In this document: positions 7,249 through 14,089 of the stretch, one piece after another | Layout of the letters: every line of letters starts with the position of its first letter | Position numbering within the stretch: the first letter of the stretch is position 1 | NCBI GenBank assembly: GCA_937958075.1 | Contig: CALFFB010000085.1 | Location: 1 to 14,928 of the forward strand | DNA from: an uncultured Geobacteraceae bacterium | GTDB taxonomy: Bacteria; Desulfobacterota; Desulfuromonadia; Desulfuromonadales; Geopsychrobacteraceae | Reading direction: 5' to 3' | DNA length: 14,928 bases | Position numbers and translations under genes: made by a program | Notes under the pieces: generated by a model | Seen by the model: the letters and a program-made list of their open reading frames with translations, nothing else | The model's database searches: none | Told to the model about the DNA's origin: nothing

Positions 7249-8022
7249 ATGAGAAAAGGTCTGCTTTTGAGCCTGTTGTTTGTTTTTCTGGTCGGCTGCA
7301 GCAGTGGCACTTACCATGTGCCCAAACGTGAATATCAGTCACGGGTGCAGGTTCTGGGTGTCGTGCCGATCCTGGTCGATAGCAGTCGACCCATGAATTA
7401 TCCCGATACCGATACCCTTTATACAATGTTGCGCCGTTCGGCACAGAACAAGCATTTCCACCTGACCGAACAGCTGCGGCAGAAAAAAGGATATTTTGAT
7501 GTCCGGCCTCTGGATATCAACCCAGAATTGATCACGTTGTCGCTGTTGGCAGGTGGCGCCCGTTATGATGAGGCCGGTCGCCCTGTCGGTTACGATCTGG
7601 ATCAGGCCACGGTGACGGAGTTGACCCGCCAGAACGTTGTCGACGCATTGCTGGTGGTGGTCCTGTCCGGCGCCCGGATCGAAGAAAACCGGCGTTCCCG
7701 GACAAAACTTGAATCCCTGCGCACCCGTTACAGCAATGTCGTCGCCACCGCCTTTGTGGTTGATCGCGAGGGGGATGTTTTGTGGGAGATGGCCGGCGAC
7801 AAGGCGTATACGGCGGTGGTTCTGCAATATCCCGATTTTGATGAGGCCTACTACAATCGCAGCGAGACGGTCCGGGTGAAGAATATTACCAAAGATGGAG
7901 CACAGCGGATCATTGCCGGAGAAGCAGCCCTTGACGCGGCCATGCCATCACCCATGTACCAGGAACTGTTTTCCGGCATCGTGTCGGCCATCAGTCCGGG
8001 GTTGCTGGATTCCCTGCGTTAG
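7249..8022 (+). CDS. Putative outer-membrane lipoprotein, function unknown
   Basis: The 257-residue product has a classic lipoprotein signal: MRKG, a hydrophobic stretch, then the lipobox LVGC with the lipidated cysteine at 17. Serines at +2 and +3 favour outer-membrane sorting. The mature part begins with a short polar linker, then an alternating alpha/beta-looking domain with hydrophobic strands (VQVLGVVPILVD, ALLVVVLSGARI, VVATAFVVD), and no further membrane segment. I do not recognise the family. AGGAG lies a few bases before the ATG. It follows gluQ by 53 bases with no visible terminator, so the two may be co-transcribed, although no functional link is evident. Confidence 0.85.
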   Translation: MRKGLLLSLLFVFLVGCSSGTYHVPKREYQSRVQVLGVVPILVDSSRPMNYPDTDTLYTMLRRSAQNKHFHLTEQLRQKKGYFDVRPLDINPELITLSLLAGGARYDEAGRPVGYDLDQATVTELTRQNVVDALLVVVLSGARIEENRRSRTKLESLRTRYSNVVATAFVVDREGDVLWEMAGDKAYTAVVLQYPDFDEAYYNRSETVRVKNITKDGAQRIIAGEAALDAAMPSPMYQELFSGIVSAISPGLLDSLR

Positions 8023-8100
8023 GAACCGTAATCCGTACCGGACGGTCTGCACCGGCACAGTAAATAGCCTCGTGCACGAAAAAAATCCGTTATTGTGGTG

Positions 8101-8129
8101 TTGACACGGGGAGCAAAAGCGGGTAAAAG
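8101..8129 (+). promoter_or_regulatory. Candidate sigma70-like promoter for rho
   Basis: A perfect TTGACA -35 (8101-8106), a 17-base spacer and TAAAAG (8124-8129, four of six matches to TATAAT) would start transcription near 8136. That would leave a leader of about 250 bases before rho. The -10 is imperfect, and the spacer also forms one arm of a long inverted repeat. Confidence 0.55.
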
Positions 8130-8187
8130 CACCTTTACTGGACGCCAAAGAGCGATGTTCAGAGCACCTGCCCGTTTTGTCTCCCTG
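8107..8187. repeat. Long-range inverted repeat upstream of rho
   Basis: GGGAGCAAAA-g-CGGG (8109-8123) can pair with CCCGTTTTG-t-CTCCC (8171-8185): 14 pairs with one bulged base on each side. It is extended by G-T and C-G pairs at 8108/8186 and 8107/8187. The enclosed 47 bases hold a small hairpin GTAAA-AGCACC-TTTAC, which borrows its first G from the outer stem. Confidence 0.55.
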
Positions 8188-8198
8188 CGTTAACGCAG
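8185..8198. repeat. Perfect 14-bp palindrome in the rho leader
   Basis: CTGCGTTAACGCAG is identical to its reverse complement and abuts the 3' arm of the long inverted repeat. As RNA it would be a 5-bp stem with a TTAA loop, followed by an AT-rich run (TAAATTTATTT). It could therefore be a weak terminator for the lipoprotein gene, or an operator as DNA. Confidence 0.5.
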
Positions 8199-8386
8199 TA
8201 AATTTATTTGATAATACAGAACCCAAATCGAACGCCCAACCAGCCATCAGCCACATAAAAATATTATTCACTAAAAATATCGAAAATCTGTTCTTGAATT
8301 GGCCGAGTGCTTTACGGCACGCGGTCATCTACAGTGATCTGCCGCCAAACGGCTGATTTCTGAGGCCATTTCCGGAGAACCCCTCA

Positions 8387-9634
8387 ATGAATTTGAAAGA
8401 ACTGAAACAGACAAAAATTGCCGACCTGATTGCTCTCGGTAAAGACCTGGGATTGGAAGAGATTGGCGGCATGCGCCGTCAGGATCTGATTTTCAATATT
8501 CTCAAGGCAACGGCGGCCCAGAAGAATGCCATCTTCGGGGAGGGGGTTCTTGAGATCCTGCCGGACGGTTTCGGCTTTTTGCGGGCCCCGGATGCCAACT
8601 ACCTGCCCGGTCCCGATGATATCTATATCTCACCCTCGCAGATCCGGCGCTTCGCCCTGCGCACTGGCGATACCATCTCGGGGCAGATTCGCCCTCCCAA
8701 AGAAGGGGAACGTTATTTCGCGCTGTTGAAAGTCTCCGAGGTCAATTTTGAAAACCCGGCGAAAATGCGCGAAAAGACCTTCTTTGACAACCTGACGCCC
8801 TTGTACCCGGAAGAGCGTCTGAACCTGGAAACGACTCCGGACAACCAGGCACCTCGAATCATGGATCTGCTGGCGCCCATCGGCAAGGGGCAGCGGGGAC
8901 TGATTGTTGCTCCGCCCCGGACCGGCAAGACCGTTCTGCTGCAGAATATTGCCAACTCCATTGCAGTTAATCATCCGGAAGTTTATCTGATTGTGCTGTT
9001 GATTGATGAGCGCCCCGAAGAGGTGACGGATATGCAGCGCAGCGTCAAGGGCGAAGTGATCTCCTCGACCTTTGACGAACCGGCCAACCGCCACGTGCAG
9101 GTTGCCGAAATGGTCATCGAAAAGGCCAAGCGTCTGGTCGAGCATAAACGTGACGTCGTCATTCTTCTCGATTCCATTACCCGCCTGGCGCGGGCCTACA
9201 ACACCATTATTCCCTCCAGCGGCAAGATTCTGTCCGGCGGGGTCGATGCCCACGCCCTGCATAAACCGAAACGTTTTTTTGGTGCTGCCCGTAATATCGA
9301 GGAGGGCGGCAGCCTGACGATTATCGCCACGGCCCTGATCGATACCGGCAGCAAGATGGATGAGGTGATTTTCGAAGAATTCAAGGGTACCGGTAACATG
9401 GAGCTGCATCTGGACCGGCGCCTGGCGGACAAGCGGACCTTCCCGGCCATGGACATCAACCGTTCCGGCACCCGTCGTGAAGAACTGCTGGTCGATGAAA
9501 ACCATCTGCAGCGGATCTGGCTGCTGCGCAAGGTGCTGTCATCCATGAACACGGTTGACAGTATGGAGTTCCTGCTGGAGAAGATGGCGGAAACCAAGAC
9601 CAACGAAGAATTCCTCGATTCCATGAATCAATGA
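8387..9634 (+). CDS. rho: Transcription termination factor Rho
   Basis: Rho is the hexameric RNA-dependent ATPase that loads on nascent RNA and releases RNA polymerase. The 415-residue protein is close to the E. coli length (419). An N-terminal Rho_N helical bundle (LKELKQTKIADLIALGKDLG) is followed by the cold-shock-like primary RNA-binding domain with DGFGFLR at 60-66. The P-loop is APPRTGKT at 175-182. The LLIDERPEEVTDM segment lies at 204-216, LLDSITRLARAYN at 260-272, and the Q-loop LSGGVDA at 282-288. No large insertion of the kind seen in some phyla is present. The ATG is preceded by GGAG about ten bases upstream. It is followed by rpmE, a common pairing. Confidence 0.99.
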   Translation: MNLKELKQTKIADLIALGKDLGLEEIGGMRRQDLIFNILKATAAQKNAIFGEGVLEILPDGFGFLRAPDANYLPGPDDIYISPSQIRRFALRTGDTISGQIRPPKEGERYFALLKVSEVNFENPAKMREKTFFDNLTPLYPEERLNLETTPDNQAPRIMDLLAPIGKGQRGLIVAPPRTGKTVLLQNIANSIAVNHPEVYLIVLLIDERPEEVTDMQRSVKGEVISSTFDEPANRHVQVAEMVIEKAKRLVEHKRDVVILLDSITRLARAYNTIIPSSGKILSGGVDAHALHKPKRFFGAARNIEEGGSLTIIATALIDTGSKMDEVIFEEFKGTGNMELHLDRRLADKRTFPAMDINRSGTRREELLVDENHLQRIWLLRKVLSSMNTVDSMEFLLEKMAETKTNEEFLDSMNQ

Positions 9635-9759
9635 AAAGCGCAAAAAGGGCATGAGCAGAAAAGTTCTTGCCTGATGCGCGGGGAAGTGGTATTTAGCCCA
9701 ACTGGTTGTGCCTCAATTTACAGGTCTGTACAAAAGCCAGGCCGCAAGGAGAAAAAGCT

Positions 9760-9963
9760 ATGAAAGAAGGAATCCATCCCAAGTATGAGGATGTTACTGT
9801 CCGTTGTGACTGCGGTAACACCTTCGAGACCCGTTCAACCCTGTGTCGCGAAATCCACACGGAGATCTGCTCAGCCTGCCATCCTTTTTACACCGGGAAG
9901 CAGAAGCTGGTCGATACGGCCGGCCGTATCGAGCGTTTCCGTAAAAAATACGCCCAGAAGTAA
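9760..9963 (+). CDS. rpmE: 50S ribosomal protein L31 (bL31), zinc-binding form
   Basis: The product is 67 residues from the ATG preceded by AAGGAG nine bases upstream. Cys16, Cys18, Cys37 and Cys40 (CDCGN and EICSACHPFYTGKQ) match the zinc-binding type of bL31, which can serve as a zinc reserve. The zinc-free paralogue lacks these residues. It forms part of the intersubunit bridge in the 50S subunit. A weak promoter candidate, TTGCCT (9667-9672) and TATTTA (9690-9695) with 17-base spacing, lies in the 125-base gap after rho, so it may be transcribed with or independently of rho. A strong terminator follows. Confidence 0.98.
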   Translation: MKEGIHPKYEDVTVRCDCGNTFETRSTLCREIHTEICSACHPFYTGKQKLVDTAGRIERFRKKYAQK

Positions 9964-9983
9964 ACGGGTAAATCTCGAAAACG

Positions 9984-10016
9984 GCGGCCCGCACTTAAGG
10001 GGGCCGCTTTTTTTTT
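9984..10016 (+). terminator. Intrinsic terminator after rpmE
   Basis: GCGGCCC (9984-9990), a 10-base loop and GGGCCGC (10001-10007) form a perfect 7-bp GC-rich stem followed by nine Ts. It ends the rho-rpmE unit 20 bases after the rpmE stop and separates it from prfA. Confidence 0.95.
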
Positions 10017-10058
10017 CTCTGCCGGTAGCCGGGCAGTAAGCCTTCTGGAAGATCATTT

Positions 10059-11126
10059 ATGTTTGCCAGTCTGGAAAATGTTGTCGACCGCTTTCGCGAG
10101 GTTGAGGGTCTGCTCTCGGAGCCGTCCGTTGTCGCCGATCAGCCGCGCTACCGGGCCCTGACCAAGGAGCACGCGGACTTGCGCGAAATTGTCGAGGTGT
10201 ATCAGCATTACCGTCAGGTCTGCAGCGATATCAAGGGCAATCAGGAGCTGCTTTCCGACCCTGACCCGGAAATGCGCGAGATGGCGGACGCGGAGCTTGA
10301 ACACCTGCAACAGCAGCAGGACGAGCTGGAGAGCCGGCTGAAAATTCTCATGCTGCCCAAAGATCCCAATGATGACAAGGACATCATCCTTGAAATCCGC
10401 GCCGGAACCGGTGGCGATGAGGCGGCGCTGTTTGCCGCGGATCTGTACCGTATGTACAGCCGTTATGCTGATCGCCACCGCTGGAAGGTCGAGCTGATGA
10501 GCCTGTCGGAAACCGATGGCGGCGGCTACCGGGAGATTATCGCCCTGATCAGTGGCGAGGGGGTTTATTCGCGGTTGAAGTTCGAGAGCGGCACCCATCG
10601 GGTGCAGCGGGTGCCGGAGACGGAAACCCAGGGGCGAATCCATACTTCAGCCTGCACCGTGGCCGTGCTTCCCGAAGCCGAGGATGTGGATATCGATATC
10701 AATCCGGCGGATATCCGCGTTGACCTGTTCCGCTCCTCGGGCGCCGGCGGCCAGCATGTCAACAAGACGGAATCGGCGGTCCGTCTGACCCATATTCCCA
10801 CCGGGGTGGTTGTCGCCTGCCAGGAGGGAAAATCGCAACACAAAAACAAAGCCCAGGCCATGAAGGTCCTGAAATCACGCATTTACGACAAGATGCTGGC
10901 GGAACAGCAGGCGGAGATGGCAGCTGATCGCAAAAGCCAGGTTGGCAGCGGTGACCGCAGCGAACGTATTCGGACCTATAATTTTCCGCAAGGGCGCTGT
11001 ACCGACCATCGCATCGGCCTGACCCTGTACAAGCTCGACATGATCATGCAGGGCGATGTTGATGAAATCATTGAAGCGCTGATAACCCATCACCAGGCGC
11101 AATTGATGAGCCGCCAGGAGTCCTGA
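10059..11126 (+). CDS. prfA: Peptide chain release factor 1 (RF1)
   Basis: RF1 recognises UAA and UAG stop codons and triggers peptide release. The 355-residue protein has the tripeptide anticodon motif PxT as PET at 186-188, within RVPETETQGRIHTSAC. RF2 would have SPF here, so this is RF1. The catalytic GGQ is at 230-232 in SSGAGGQHVNKT. The C-terminal GSGDRSERIRTYNFPQGR segment is also typical. The ATG lies about 7 bases after a GGAAG ribosome site. prmC, whose product methylates the GGQ glutamine, follows with one base between stop and start, pointing to translational coupling. Confidence 0.98.
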   Translation: MFASLENVVDRFREVEGLLSEPSVVADQPRYRALTKEHADLREIVEVYQHYRQVCSDIKGNQELLSDPDPEMREMADAELEHLQQQQDELESRLKILMLPKDPNDDKDIILEIRAGTGGDEAALFAADLYRMYSRYADRHRWKVELMSLSETDGGGYREIIALISGEGVYSRLKFESGTHRVQRVPETETQGRIHTSACTVAVLPEAEDVDIDINPADIRVDLFRSSGAGGQHVNKTESAVRLTHIPTGVVVACQEGKSQHKNKAQAMKVLKSRIYDKMLAEQQAEMAADRKSQVGSGDRSERIRTYNFPQGRCTDHRIGLTLYKLDMIMQGDVDEIIEALITHHQAQLMSRQES

Positions 11127-11127
11127 C

Positions 11128-11979
11128 TTGGGTGAAGAAGCCTGGACGCTGCTGCGACTGCTGCGCTGGATGACGGGTTATTTTACGGATAAGGGCGTCG
11201 ACAATCCGCGCCTTGATGCTGAGTTGCTGCTGGCTCATCAGTTGGGACTTGATCGCGTCGGCCTTTACCTCAACCACGACAGGCCGTTAACGGCTGTTGA
11301 GCTGGATCGCATCCGGCCGCTGGTGAAACGCCGTGGCCAGCGCGAGCCCTTGCAGTATATTACCGGCCACACCGAGTTCTGGTCCCTGGCGTTTGAAGTC
11401 ACCCCGGCGGTGCTGATTCCGCGGGCTGATACCGAAGTGCTGGTCGAGGAGGCGCTGAAGCGCTGCGGTGAAATCGGATCTCTGCTGGATGTGGGAACCG
11501 GCAGCGGCGTTATCGCCATCAGCGTATTGCGGTCGTTGCCCGGCTGGCAGGGATTGGCGATCGATATCTCTGAAGAAGCCTTGCGTGTCGCCGAGCGCAA
11601 TCGGGATACGTTGGAACTTTCGGATCGCCTGCAGCTGGTTGTCGGAGAACTGAGCCGGTTGCCCGAGGGCCCCTTTGAGCTGATAGTCAGTAACCCGCCC
11701 TATATCCCGACGGAGCAGTTGCCTGATCTTATGCCGGAAGTGCGCGATTATGAACCGGTCATGGCCCTGCATGGCGGTACAGACGGGCTTGACTGTTACC
11801 GTCACCTGGTTGCGCAGGTGGGGGATTGTCTGCAGCCGGGTGGCTGGCTGCTGGTGGAAGTCGGGTTTGACCAGGCGGACACGGTGAGGGCCCTGTTCGA
11901 CGGGGCAGGACTGACGGAAACTTTCATAAGGCGCGATTACGGCGGCAACCCGCGGGTGGTTGGCGGGCGGCGTTCATAG
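11128..11979 (+). CDS. prmC: Release factor glutamine N5-methyltransferase (PrmC/HemK)
   Basis: PrmC uses S-adenosylmethionine to methylate the glutamine of the GGQ motif in release factors. The 283-residue product has an N-terminal helical domain that contacts the release factor. Its Rossmann methyltransferase domain has the SAM loop DVGTGSG at 121-127 and the catalytic NPPY at 189-192. The TTG start at 11128 is chosen because AGGAG lies seven bases upstream and no in-frame ATG fits. The TTG follows the prfA stop after one base, so the pair is probably translationally coupled. The partner relationship between adjacent genes supports both assignments. Confidence 0.97.
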   Translation: MGEEAWTLLRLLRWMTGYFTDKGVDNPRLDAELLLAHQLGLDRVGLYLNHDRPLTAVELDRIRPLVKRRGQREPLQYITGHTEFWSLAFEVTPAVLIPRADTEVLVEEALKRCGEIGSLLDVGTGSGVIAISVLRSLPGWQGLAIDISEEALRVAERNRDTLELSDRLQLVVGELSRLPEGPFELIVSNPPYIPTEQLPDLMPEVRDYEPVMALHGGTDGLDCYRHLVAQVGDCLQPGGWLLVEVGFDQADTVRALFDGAGLTETFIRRDYGGNPRVVGGRRS

Positions 11980-12029
11980 CGACAGGGGCTGCGGTAGTAT
12001 GACCTTGTTGCCGATAAAAAGGGTTTTAC

Positions 12030-13283
12030 GTGGATAAAATTGTCATCAAAGGCGGGCGTCCCCTGCAGGGCTCGGTGCAGGTCAGCGGTGCGAAAAACTC
12101 GGCCCTGCCATTGCTGTTTGCAACTCTGCTCAGCGACGGCGTCAGTGAAATCAGCAATGTTCCTGATCTGCGCGATATTGCCACCGCGGCAAAGCTGCTG
12201 CGGGTGCTGGGGGCCGGGGTTGAGGGAAATGAGGGTCGGTATTGTATCGACAGCAGCAAAATCCAGAGCATCGAAGCGCCCTATGAACTGGTGAAAACCA
12301 TGCGCGCTTCGGTGCTGGTTCTCGGGCCGCTGCTGGCGCGCTGCGGGCATGCCCGGGTCAGCCTGCCCGGTGGCTGTGCCATCGGAGCCCGTCCGGTTAA
12401 TCTCCATCTGAAAGGACTGGAGGCCCTCGGCGCCAAAATCCGTATCGACCATGGATATATCGAGGCAACCGCCCCCCGTTTGCGCGGCGCTCGTATTTCC
12501 TTTGATATGCCGACGGTCGGCGGTACGGAAAATCTGCTCATGGCCGCAGCTCTGGCACAGGGGGAAACAGTGCTGGAAAATGCCGCGCGTGAGCCGGAGG
12601 TGGTGCAGCTGGCCGAGGCTCTGCAAAGCATGGGGGTGCACATTGAAGGCGCCGGAACGGCTATTGTCCGCATCCAGGGCGTCGATTACTTAAAGCCGCT
12701 GCAGTGTCGGGTGATCCCCGATCGTATTGAAGCGGGAACCTTTCTGATTGCCGCCGCTGTGACCGCCGGTGATGTCCTGGTCAAGGGCGCTCTGACCCGC
12801 GACCTCGCCGCCTTGATCAGCAAGCTCGTCGAAGCGGGGGTGAAGATCGAGGAAGTTGCCGAAGGCTTGCACGTGGTCGGGCCAAAGCGTCCGCAGGCGG
12901 TAGATGTGCGCACCAGCGTTTTTCCCGGTTTTCCCACCGACATGCAGGCCCAGTTCATGGCCCTGATGACAGTGGCCGAAGGTACCAGCCGTATTTCCGA
13001 AACGATTTTCGAAAATCGTTTCATGCATGTCTGTGAACTGCAGCGCATGGGGGCGGATATCCTTATCGACGGGCACAGTGCAGTTGTTCGCGGGGTTGAA
13101 CGGCTCACCGGAGCACCGGTGATGGCAACGGATCTGCGGGCCAGCGCCTCCTTGATTCTGGCCGGGCTGGCGGCGGATAACACCACGGAGATATCACGCA
13201 TCTATCATCTGGATCGCGGTTATGAGGGAATAGAAAAAAAACTCGCCGCTTTAGGAGCTGACATCCGGCGCGAACGGGAGTAA
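12030..13283 (+). CDS. murA: UDP-N-acetylglucosamine 1-carboxyvinyltransferase (MurA)
   Basis: MurA catalyses the first committed step of peptidoglycan synthesis, moving enolpyruvate from phosphoenolpyruvate to UDP-GlcNAc in the cytoplasm. The 417-residue length is standard. KNSALPLLFATLL near the N-terminus is the conserved substrate-binding region (Lys22). The active-site loop is GGCAIGARPVNLH with Cys116, the residue fosfomycin alkylates. No Cys-to-Asp change is present, so intrinsic fosfomycin resistance by that route is not expected. The start is GTG, giving VDKIVIKGG as in homologues; the ribosome site (AAAAGGG) is modest. hisG starts six bases after the murA stop, an arrangement I recall from Geobacter-like genomes. 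Confidence 0.98.
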   Translation: MDKIVIKGGRPLQGSVQVSGAKNSALPLLFATLLSDGVSEISNVPDLRDIATAAKLLRVLGAGVEGNEGRYCIDSSKIQSIEAPYELVKTMRASVLVLGPLLARCGHARVSLPGGCAIGARPVNLHLKGLEALGAKIRIDHGYIEATAPRLRGARISFDMPTVGGTENLLMAAALAQGETVLENAAREPEVVQLAEALQSMGVHIEGAGTAIVRIQGVDYLKPLQCRVIPDRIEAGTFLIAAAVTAGDVLVKGALTRDLAALISKLVEAGVKIEEVAEGLHVVGPKRPQAVDVRTSVFPGFPTDMQAQFMALMTVAEGTSRISETIFENRFMHVCELQRMGADILIDGHSAVVRGVERLTGAPVMATDLRASASLILAGLAADNTTEISRIYHLDRGYEGIEKKLAALGADIRRERE

Positions 13284-13288
13284 CACCT

Positions 13289-13951
13289 ATGAATGACTGG
13301 ATCACCTTTGCCCTGCCCAAAGGGCGCATCATGCAGGATTCCATGGAGCTCTTCGGTAAAATCGGCATCACCTGTCCGGAGATGCGCGATGACAGCCGCA
13401 AGCTGGTGTTCGAAAATTCCGAGCAGAAGTTGCGCTTCATGGCAGTGCGGGCCACCGACGTGCCGACCTATGTCGAGTACGGCTGTGCTGATCTTGGCGT
13501 AGTCGGCAAGGACACCCTGCTGGAACAGGGGAAAAAGCTCTATGAACCCCTCGATCTGAAGTTCGGATATTGCCGGTTGGTGGTGGCGGAGCCGAAACAT
13601 CTGCAGAATTCCGACAATCCGCTGAACTGGTCGAATATCCGGGTGGCAACCAAATATCCCAATATCACCGAACGCTATTTCGCCGCCCGGGGGATTCAGG
13701 TGGAGTTGATCAAGCTCTACGGTTCCATCGAGCTGGCGCCCCTGGTGGGCTTGGCCGAGCGGATTGTTGACCTGGTGTCTACCGGCGGAACCCTGAAGGC
13801 CAACAATATGGTGGAAGTCGAGACCATCGCCGAGATCACCAGCCGCCTGATTGTCAACCGTGCCAGCCTGAAGACCAAACATCAGCGTATCAGCGCTATC
13901 ATTAGCGGGCTGGAGAAGGTGATTGGTGATGAGGTTAAAATCTCGCTTTAA
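13289..13951 (+). CDS. hisG: ATP phosphoribosyltransferase, short form (HisG)
   Basis: HisG joins ATP and PRPP in the first step of histidine synthesis. At 220 residues it is the short form, lacking the C-terminal allosteric domain of the roughly 300-residue long form. The PRPP-binding motif DLVSTGGTL lies at 161-169, and FALPKGRI at 7-14 is the usual N-terminus. Short-form enzymes need the HisZ regulatory subunit for activity and histidine feedback. hisZ is not in this window, so it should be elsewhere in the genome. The ribosome site GGGAG overlaps the end of murA, suggesting coupling. A structured 138-base gap separates it from hisD. Confidence 0.97.
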   Translation: MNDWITFALPKGRIMQDSMELFGKIGITCPEMRDDSRKLVFENSEQKLRFMAVRATDVPTYVEYGCADLGVVGKDTLLEQGKKLYEPLDLKFGYCRLVVAEPKHLQNSDNPLNWSNIRVATKYPNITERYFAARGIQVELIKLYGSIELAPLVGLAERIVDLVSTGGTLKANNMVEVETIAEITSRLIVNRASLKTKHQRISAIISGLEKVIGDEVKISL

Positions 13952-13955
13952 TGTT

Positions 13956-14065
13956 GGGCAGGGATGGCATCCTTATTCCAAGGGCCGCTTTTCGTCATCC
14001 CTGACCGCTAGACTGTCGCCATCCGGGCGACAGACACCCTTGTCACAAGGACCCCATCCCTGCCC
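13956..14065. repeat. 110-base element with 12-bp terminal inverted repeats between hisG and hisD
   Basis: GGGCAGGGATGG (13956-13967) and CCATCCCTGCCC (14054-14065) are exact reverse complements. Inside them TCCTT (13970-13974) pairs with AAGGA (14047-14051), and CAAGGG (13979-13984) with CCCTTG (14037-14042). A perfect 8-bp hairpin CTGTCGCC-ATCCG-GGCGACAG lies at 14013-14033. A second local hairpin CCTTG-TCA-CAAGG (14038-14050) competes with the inner stems. CATCCCTGACC (13996-14006) is a near copy of the right arm. There is no T-tract and no open reading frame. It could be a dispersed intergenic repeat (REP/MITE-like) or a regulatory RNA structure. Confidence 0.75.
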
Positions 14066-14089
14066 TGAACGCATTAACGGAGCCCGGTG

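Larger units (their letters stand above)
8023..8386 (+). promoter_or_regulatory. 364-base gene-free leader region of rho
   Basis: No convincing coding sequence was found here. The stretch contains a candidate promoter (8101-8129), a bulged long-range inverted repeat (8107-8187), a perfect palindrome (8185-8198), a 10-bp palindrome TCGTGCACGA (8070-8079), a GATAAT-like -10 element near 8210, and a hairpin near the rho start. That hairpin has GCCG (8341-8344), loop CCAAA and CGGC (8350-8353), extended by ATC/GAT. rho is known to be autoregulated by premature termination in its leader in E. coli, so a long leader is plausible; I cannot show that mechanism here. Confidence 0.5.

Noticed and set aside
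7948..8328. Minus-strand open frame across the rho leader
   Set aside because: It overlaps the lipoprotein gene end, lacks a ribosome site, and its translation has no family motif.
10614..10622. PET instead of PAT in the RF1 tripeptide motif as a possible changed stop-codon specificity
   Set aside because: The motif is PxT with a variable middle residue across RF1 proteins, so this is ordinary.
12375..12377. Possible fosfomycin-resistant MurA
   Set aside because: The active-site cysteine is present (GGCAIGA), so the enzyme looks like the sensitive form.
13952..14089. Histidine leader peptide or T-box between hisG and hisD
   Set aside because: There is no run of His codons, no T-box sequence motif and no terminator with a T-tract.
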